Assembly: GCA_910585545.1 (NCBI GenBank)
Contig: CAJUFN010000016.1
Span: forward strand, 1-49,761
Direction: 5' to 3'
Source of the DNA: an uncultured Lachnospiraceae bacterium
GTDB lineage: Bacteria; Bacillota; Clostridia; Lachnospirales; Lachnospiraceae
DNA: 49,761 nt
The notes below the pieces were generated by a model. The model was not told the DNA's origin, made no database searches, and saw only the letters and a program-made list of their open reading frames with translations. The position numbers were made by a program, and so were the translations under genes. Positions 45,040 to 49,761 of the stretch are shown in pieces (position 1 is the first letter of the stretch; every line of letters starts with the position of its first letter).

Positions 45040-45624
45040 ATGAGTTTAAGAGAACGTGTTTACAGCATACTCGTCGTATCCGCAACAGATAGTTTCACCT
45101 CTGCCTTTGCTAACCTGCTCCCTGAAACACAATACTACCCTATCCACAACATTACCAGTATCAGTGCCGCGAAACGGATACTTGCCGAAAAAACATTTGA
45201 TTTTGTTATCATCAATGCTCCTTTGCCTGATGATATGGGTACTCGTTTTGCAATCGACACCTGTACTACCAAACCGTCCGCTGTGTTGCTTTTAGTAAAA
45301 AATGATATTCATGCCGAGATCCACGATAAGGTTGCTGAGTACGGGGTCTTCACTTTGCCAAAGCCAACCTCAAAACCAACGATGATTCATGCCCTTAACT
45401 GGATGGAAAGCGCCAGAGAACGACTGAGACAATTCGAAAAGAAATCTCTGTCCATCGAAGAAAAGATGGCTGAGATCCGTCTGGTCAACAAGGCAAAATG
45501 GATTTTGATCAGTGCATTGCAAATGAGCGAACCGGATGCTCATCGTTACATAGAAAAACAGGCAATGGATCGCTGTATTGCAAAACGAACCATTGCCGAG
45601 GAAATTATTAAAACTTATATTTGA
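45040..45624 (+). CDS. nitR: ANTAR-domain RNA-binding antiterminator with pseudo-receiver (NitR-like)
   Basis: 194 residues. Residues 1-125 have a receiver fold pattern (YSILVVSATDSF, FDFVIINAPLPDDMG, TLPKP). The acidic pair is replaced (S14, A15) and the phospho-acceptor position is N59, while K108 remains, so phosphorylation is unlikely. A coiled segment (about 122-145) leads to the ANTAR domain (137-193), a three-helix RNA-binding module used to prevent transcription termination. Clostridial glnA-linked ANTAR proteins (NitR) are known nitrogen regulators. Strong AGGAGG, 33 bp after glnA. The leader hairpins of the purC, glnN and glutamate-synthase operons are its candidate targets (inference). 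Confidence 0.88.
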   Translation: MSLRERVYSILVVSATDSFTSAFANLLPETQYYPIHNITSISAAKRILAEKTFDFVIINAPLPDDMGTRFAIDTCTTKPSAVLLLVKNDIHAEIHDKVAEYGVFTLPKPTSKPTMIHALNWMESARERLRQFEKKSLSIEEKMAEIRLVNKAKWILISALQMSEPDAHRYIEKQAMDRCIAKRTIAEEIIKTYI

Positions 45625-45742
45625 TCCCCCAAAAATCAAGATCAAACAAGTTAGCACATTGTGTGACTTCATCACAGAATAAATCCTTTTTTCTTATATA
45701 ATTTGTTATATAAAATAAAGAAACAACAAAAGGAGTTTTATC

Positions 45743-45940
45743 ATGGCAAAAAAGAAAGCAACTGTCAGTATCCAGGAATGCGTTGCCTGCGGATGCTGTA
45801 TCAAAGTCTGTCCGCGAAATGCAATTACTGTTCCTAATGGTATCCACGCGGTCATTGACGAGGAATTATGTGTCGGATGCGGGAAATGTGCAAAAGAATG
45901 TCCGGCAAGTATTATCTCATTGGAGGTGGTGGAAAAATGA
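45743..45940 (+). CDS. 2[4Fe-4S] ferredoxin
   Basis: 65 residues with two C-x2-C-x2-C-x3-C-P motifs (CVACGCCIKVCP, CVGCGKCAKECP). The start has AGGAG 8 nt upstream. The stop codon overlaps the start of the next gene (AATGA), so the pair is coupled. It is a soluble low-potential electron carrier. It lies 118 bp after nitR with an A/T-rich region between, and whether it belongs to the same transcript is unclear. Confidence 0.93.
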   Translation: MAKKKATVSIQECVACGCCIKVCPRNAITVPNGIHAVIDEELCVGCGKCAKECPASIISLEVVEK

Positions 45941-46518
45941 AACAAAAAAAGCAATGGTATGATTATCTTTGGATTTTCTCTCTTACTTACCTGATTCTTG
46001 GATTTTTTAATATCCTCTTTGCATGGCTGGGACTTCTTTGCTTTTTCATTCCTCTCGCTATCTCAGTTGCAAAAGGTAATAAAGCTTACTGCAATAAATA
46101 CTGCGGCAGGGGCCAGCTATTCTCCCTAGTCGGCGGAAGATTCGGACTGTCACGAAAAAAGGATATCCCAGGCTGGATGAAATCCGGCTATTTCCGATAT
46201 GGTTTTTTGGTCTTCTTCTTTGCGATGTTCTTCCTTATGCTGTGGAACACCTATCTGGTTTTCGCCGGAGCAAAAAATCTTGGCACCGTGGTATCGCTGC
46301 TGTGGACATTTAAACTCCCATGGCATTGGGCTTACCATGGCACTTTGTTTTCTGACGGTGTAGCCCAGTTTGCTTTTGGCTTCTACAGTGTAATGCTTAC
46401 CTCCACCGTATTGGGATTCCTTACTATGGTCTTATTCAAACCCCGTTCTTGGTGCGTATACTGTCCTATGGGAACAATGACGCAGCTTATATGCAAAGCA
46501 AAACACAATGCTTTTTAA
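45937..46518 (+). CDS. NapH/NosR-like membrane Fe-S protein (4Fe-4S binding)
   Basis: 193 residues from ATG at 45937 (GGAGG upstream inside the ferredoxin gene). Four to five hydrophobic segments (about 11-45, 88-113, 140-170). Cysteines occur in AYCNKYCGRGQLFS (after the first segments) and CVYCPMGTMTQLIC (C-terminal). The pattern recalls the cytoplasmic-face CxxxCP motifs of NapH/NosR/RdxA membrane proteins, though short. It may pass electrons between the coupled ferredoxin and a membrane partner. The partner is unknown. Confidence 0.8.
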   Translation: MKQKKQWYDYLWIFSLTYLILGFFNILFAWLGLLCFFIPLAISVAKGNKAYCNKYCGRGQLFSLVGGRFGLSRKKDIPGWMKSGYFRYGFLVFFFAMFFLMLWNTYLVFAGAKNLGTVVSLLWTFKLPWHWAYHGTLFSDGVAQFAFGFYSVMLTSTVLGFLTMVLFKPRSWCVYCPMGTMTQLICKAKHNAF

Positions 46519-46541
46519 AAAAATCTTTTCTTATACCCAAA

Positions 46542-46595
46542 GGGAGCATCGCTCCACAACTGACTCCTCAGTTATTTTGCGATACTCCCTCTCAT
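46542..46595. terminator. Branched hairpin between converging genes, probable terminator
   Basis: An outer stem GGGAGCATCGC / GCGATACTCCC (46542-46552 with 46579-46589, one mismatch) encloses an inner perfect hairpin AACTGA-CTCC-TCAGTT (46558-46573). Weakly T-rich sequence follows on the plus strand, and A-rich sequence lies on the other side (a T-run for minus-strand transcripts). It sits in the 85-bp gap between converging genes. Confidence 0.55.
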
Positions 46596-46603
46596 TCATT
46601 TTC

Positions 46604-49600
46604 TTAATTTTCAAGCCCTTTTCGTTTTTGCAGACAAATACAAATTCCCAGTAGCGCAAATATAGCTGCTACTGCCTGCGGTGCGTTCTGAGCATCTCCC
46701 GTCTTTGGCGTCTGGTTTCCATTTCCTTCACCCGTATTCGATGTCTGATTACCGTTTCCATCATCTGATTTTTTTACTTCTTCTTTTTCACCTTCATCGC
46801 CTGGATCTGGTTTTTCTTCTTCATCCTTAATCTCACTTATGATTTCCCCTGTGCATTCGTACAGCGCAAACTGATTATTCACGTTTTTTATTGTCTCCCC
46901 TGCATATCCACAGAAGCCTTTTTTAGAACTGGAATAGTTCAAATACATTCTGTCATTATGAAATGCCGCACACATTCCTTCTTTACCACTTAAAGTTCCC
47001 GTTTCCACAGACAGATCAGCCGGCGTATCTGACAATTCTATACTCCTGCTGCTTACAGACAACACAAGATATTTTCCAATTGCTTGATTATAAAGTGTAT
47101 ATGCTCCTTGTTCACGCTCCTCAATCGTCCAAAGGAATTCCTCATAATTCCCTTTTACTACATCTTCTATATTATTCAAGTCTGCTGTTAATGTTTCTGC
47201 AACTCCACATGTAATTCCATCCGATACCGTACTTTCACCCTTTAAGGCTTTTCCAGAATTCCCAATAAGCAGATATTTCTTTCCGGATTCCAATTTTTCT
47301 GAGCGTTCGTATCGAAATGCTTTCTTTACTTCAATCACATTACGGCTTGTAATTGTGGCTATTTCTCCCTGCAAATTTCTATATGTAACTGTAAGTGCCA
47401 AGTTCGCTGTGCCATCCTTCTTCAACCCTAAAGATGTAATCGGTCCGTCTGCCTTTCCGAGTTTTACAATATCTCGCTCGCCTATTTCCCACTTATATGA
47501 GATAATCTCTGGAATACCGCTTAATTTTGCACGCAATTCCACAGTATCTCCGTTATTCAATGTCGTAACAGGATTTCCCTCTTTATCCAAAATCTCTACC
47601 GTTGCCTGTGTTCCTTCATAACTAACTGTCAGCGCCGCCATACCACTTATCTCGACACCGGCTTTATTATAAGCTCTTACTTTAATATTCGTGCTGCCTG
47701 CCTTTTTGCAAAATAGTGTCGCCTCTTTTCCCTGTGTAATCACCTGAGCAATAGAAGCATCTTCTACCTTCCATTCAAAAGAAGCATCTTTCACATTCTT
47801 CACATTTGCTTTCACACTGATGTTTGTTCCAACTTCTCCCTTCGCTGCTTTTACTGAGATACCTGGCGTAACCCCATCATTCCGAACAACTGCAGCCGGA
47901 CTCTCCGTTGCCTTTGTAAGCTCTTCTGCCGGAATCAGCTTCGAATCATTATACCGCTGATTATGTTTTCCTACCGCACCCATATCCAGAATGCCGTCTT
48001 TTGAATATCTTCGGAAAACGATTTTATCCGGGAAAATCTGGCATACCGTCGCCGTTAACTCAGTAGCCGCCACGCTGTCATGGATATACCCAATATATCC
48101 TGCATTCATATAAGCAAAATTTAAGTCTTCTTTTACATAATGATCTGTCACATTTCCGCTCTTCTTCGACAGATCCGGTACTAAAATCGTCTCTCCAGGC
48201 TGTTTGAATACACGTGTTCCACCTACATAATTATCCCATCCTTTTGAATGGTTATGACCGTAAACATAGACCATATTCAAATCTTCTGCTGCGGCATTGA
48301 TAACATCAAATAAATAAGATGCATATAAGTTATCACCATTTCCATATAAAGAACTTGTACGTCCGCTAAAATGCAGCGGTAAATGTGTCAATATAATAAT
48401 CGGACGCATATCCTTATTTTTCCGGCAGTTATTCAAATATTGCTCCAATTTTTCCGCTGCCACCTTTACCATGGCTTCGCTTTTGCTGTTATTGCCCTGC
48501 ATCCATGGAAAACCTCCCATCTGAGATGAATTATAAGTTGCATTAATGCAGTACACAATGTAATCCTTATATTCATTCGCGCCCTCACTAAATGAATAGC
48601 TTGGTTTGTCATGATTTCCCTGAACAAAAAGGAACTCCTGCGCATCTTTCCATTGTTTCTGAATCGTATTCTTGAGCACCTGAATTCCTATTTTTGGATC
48701 TGCGTCATAATTATATTGTCCATTAAACGCACTGTAATCTCCCGCTACAAGTACATTATCAATTTTTTTAAATCCTGCTTTATATATTTTGTGTGAAATC
48801 TTTTCAATTATAGAAGTGAGGCTTTCCGGAACATCACTGACGTCTTTGTATGGCGCCATTTCCGAGCCCGTCTGAAAATCAGAACAGAATAGCAATGTTG
48901 CTAATGCATTTTCAATCTCTGGATCTGGTTTGGGATCTGGTTCTGGTTTGGGAAGTTCTTTATCACTTACCTTATAAAAGGCGTACTGGTTCGTATCTTT
49001 TGTCTCATCCTGATCGTATTGAGACGCATCATATGCGCAAAAACCTCCCTGACTTTCCGAATAATTCAGATAGTAATCATTAATATGGAACGCCAATGCC
49101 TTTCCCGATACGTTGTGATCTATGACCGCAATTTCAAACCAAGTCGGCTCATCTTTTAAATATACATCTCTTTTCCCCTCTGCAAAGCTTATATATTTTC
49201 CAGATGCCTCATTATGAAGAGCCGCTGTTTCTCCTTCTCCTTTCAAAACCGTCCAAAAATAATCCTCTTTCACGCTTATCAAATTCGCTTTATTCGAAAG
49301 ATCAAGCTCCGAAACAGTATCCCCTGTCAAAACGTTTCCTACTTTACTTCCCTTATGTATCTGGGGCGTTATCGCTTCATAAATAATGGCTGTACTCCCT
49401 GAGCTGGTTCCACCTGTCCCGCCAATGAGAACATATTTTTCTCCATATGACAATTCTTCTGTTCTCTCCGCAACAATCAAATGTTCCTCTTCTGCTGCCA
49501 CAGCTCCTATCGGCGGCATAATGCTTAACACATTCATCAGTACCAATGCTATGGTCAATACCATGGCTGTAATTTGTCTGTTCTTCGTTCTTTTCTGCAT
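46604..49600 (-). CDS. Sortase-anchored surface metallophosphoesterase with duplicated flanking module
   Basis: 998 residues. Signal peptide 1-36; module A about 40-212; Pro/Asp linker (PKPEPDPKPDP); calcineurin-like metallophosphoesterase about 232-520 with metal motifs D241-F-Q243, GD (287-288), GNHD (328-331), H406 and GHNH (448-451); two Ig-like regions (about 580-760); module B 762-915, which repeats module A (EKYVLIG/KKYLLIG, LNYSESQGGFCAY/LNYSSSKKGFCGY); charged linker; TPKTG (964-968), hydrophobic stretch and basic tail for sortase attachment. The repeated modules may be beta-trefoil-like ligand binders. The first metal motif has Gln where His is usual. Substrate unknown: nucleotides, phospholipid or glycan phosphates are possible. 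GGAGG lies 6 nt before the ATG. Confidence 0.92.
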   Translation of the reverse strand: MQKRTKNRQITAMVLTIALVLMNVLSIMPPIGAVAAEEEHLIVAERTEELSYGEKYVLIGGTGGTSSGSTAIIYEAITPQIHKGSKVGNVLTGDTVSELDLSNKANLISVKEDYFWTVLKGEGETAALHNEASGKYISFAEGKRDVYLKDEPTWFEIAVIDHNVSGKALAFHINDYYLNYSESQGGFCAYDASQYDQDETKDTNQYAFYKVSDKELPKPEPDPKPDPEIENALATLLFCSDFQTGSEMAPYKDVSDVPESLTSIIEKISHKIYKAGFKKIDNVLVAGDYSAFNGQYNYDADPKIGIQVLKNTIQKQWKDAQEFLFVQGNHDKPSYSFSEGANEYKDYIVYCINATYNSSQMGGFPWMQGNNSKSEAMVKVAAEKLEQYLNNCRKNKDMRPIIILTHLPLHFSGRTSSLYGNGDNLYASYLFDVINAAAEDLNMVYVYGHNHSKGWDNYVGGTRVFKQPGETILVPDLSKKSGNVTDHYVKEDLNFAYMNAGYIGYIHDSVAATELTATVCQIFPDKIVFRRYSKDGILDMGAVGKHNQRYNDSKLIPAEELTKATESPAAVVRNDGVTPGISVKAAKGEVGTNISVKANVKNVKDASFEWKVEDASIAQVITQGKEATLFCKKAGSTNIKVRAYNKAGVEISGMAALTVSYEGTQATVEILDKEGNPVTTLNNGDTVELRAKLSGIPEIISYKWEIGERDIVKLGKADGPITSLGLKKDGTANLALTVTYRNLQGEIATITSRNVIEVKKAFRYERSEKLESGKKYLLIGNSGKALKGESTVSDGITCGVAETLTADLNNIEDVVKGNYEEFLWTIEEREQGAYTLYNQAIGKYLVLSVSSRSIELSDTPADLSVETGTLSGKEGMCAAFHNDRMYLNYSSSKKGFCGYAGETIKNVNNQFALYECTGEIISEIKDEEEKPDPGDEGEKEEVKKSDDGNGNQTSNTGEGNGNQTPKTGDAQNAPQAVAAIFALLGICICLQKRKGLEN

Positions 49601-49641
49601 TTTTCTCCTCCTTTACCTCATACAGGTAAATCATTTTCAAC

Positions 49642-49680
49642 ATAAAAAGTTACTTTGTAACAAAGTGGGCAAGCCCACTT
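49642..49680 (-). other. Two tandem hairpins upstream of the metallophosphoesterase gene
   Basis: On the minus strand, AAGTGGGC-TT-GCCCACTT (49663-49680) is followed at once by GTTAC-AAA-GTAAC and TTTTT (about 49646-49662). The second could terminate a transcript entering from the right or attenuate this gene's own leader. The remaining 81 bases to the window edge show no gene. Confidence 0.4.
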
Positions 49681-49761
49681 CAACTCCCCCATCCCCTCAT
49701 TCATGACAATGTCATTAAGATAAGAAATATCGATATTTTTAGCAGATATGTAAATATTCAT

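Noticed and set aside
45659..45676. CRP/FNR-type site TGTGA-N5-TCACA upstream of the ferredoxin gene
   Set aside because: The spacer is 5 and not 6 (CRP), the half-sites are not FNR-type, and no clear promoter could be aligned with it.
1..49761. CRISPR arrays, tRNA/rRNA genes, insertion sequences, prophage
   Set aside because: No regularly spaced repeats, cloverleaf or rRNA sequence, transposase or phage protein was recognised on either strand.

Overview
The window looks like chromosomal DNA from a gut Lachnospiraceae bacterium (Mediterraneibacter / [Ruminococcus] gnavus / Dorea neighbourhood). The signs are moderately low GC, strong AGGAGG ribosome sites, type III glutamine synthetase, a TPKTG-type sortase signal, a large secreted GH84 glycosidase, and clostridial-type HdrABC-FlxABCD redox proteins. 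No rRNA, tRNA, CRISPR array, phage or transposase gene was seen. The species call is inference.

Layout. (1) 1-5805 (-): N-terminal 1935 residues of a secreted multimodular GH84 beta-N-acetylglucosaminidase, running off the left edge, preceded by a LysR regulator (5894-6772). (2) 6945-7955 (+): an unusual PQ-loop membrane protein fused to a degenerate SGNH-like domain. (3) 8032-20503 (-): a 13-gene probable operon in the order malate dehydrogenase, HdrB, HdrC, HdrA, FlxD/MvhD, FlxB, FlxC, FlxA, FrdB-like, FrdA-like, fumarase alpha, fumarase beta, dicarboxylate/amino-acid exchanger. It reads as a soluble reductive branch, oxaloacetate -> malate -> fumarate -> succinate, whose last step may be driven by NADH with electron bifurcation to ferredoxin. 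(4) 20665-34173 (-): purC-purB-purA-guaA-pyrG-purF-carA-carB-dapL, a nucleotide-synthesis operon in which four products are glutamine amidotransferases. (5) 34360-36102 (-): metY and an Rrf2-family regulator, with two matching inverted repeats at the promoter. (6) 36231-39950 (-): glnN (GSIII) and asnB. (7) 40373-45624 (+): a three-part archaeal-type glutamate synthase, a type I glutamine synthetase and an ANTAR antiterminator (NitR-like). (8) 45743-46518 (+): a 2[4Fe-4S] ferredoxin and a NapH-like membrane protein. (9) 46604-49600 (-): a sortase-anchored metallophosphoesterase with a duplicated flanking module.

Two systems stand out. The first is the predicted HdrABC-FlxABCD-fumarate reductase operon. 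The second is a shared RNA leader. The purC, glnN and glutamate-synthase operons each have a strong promoter (TTGACA, 17 bp spacer, AT-rich -10) followed within about 3-10 nt of the predicted start by a long intrinsic-terminator hairpin whose 5' arm begins with the same GCAAAGGCGT core. The ANTAR protein encoded at the end of the glutamate-synthase operon is the obvious candidate antiterminator. Together they would form one local regulon for making glutamine and glutamate and for spending glutamine nitrogen.
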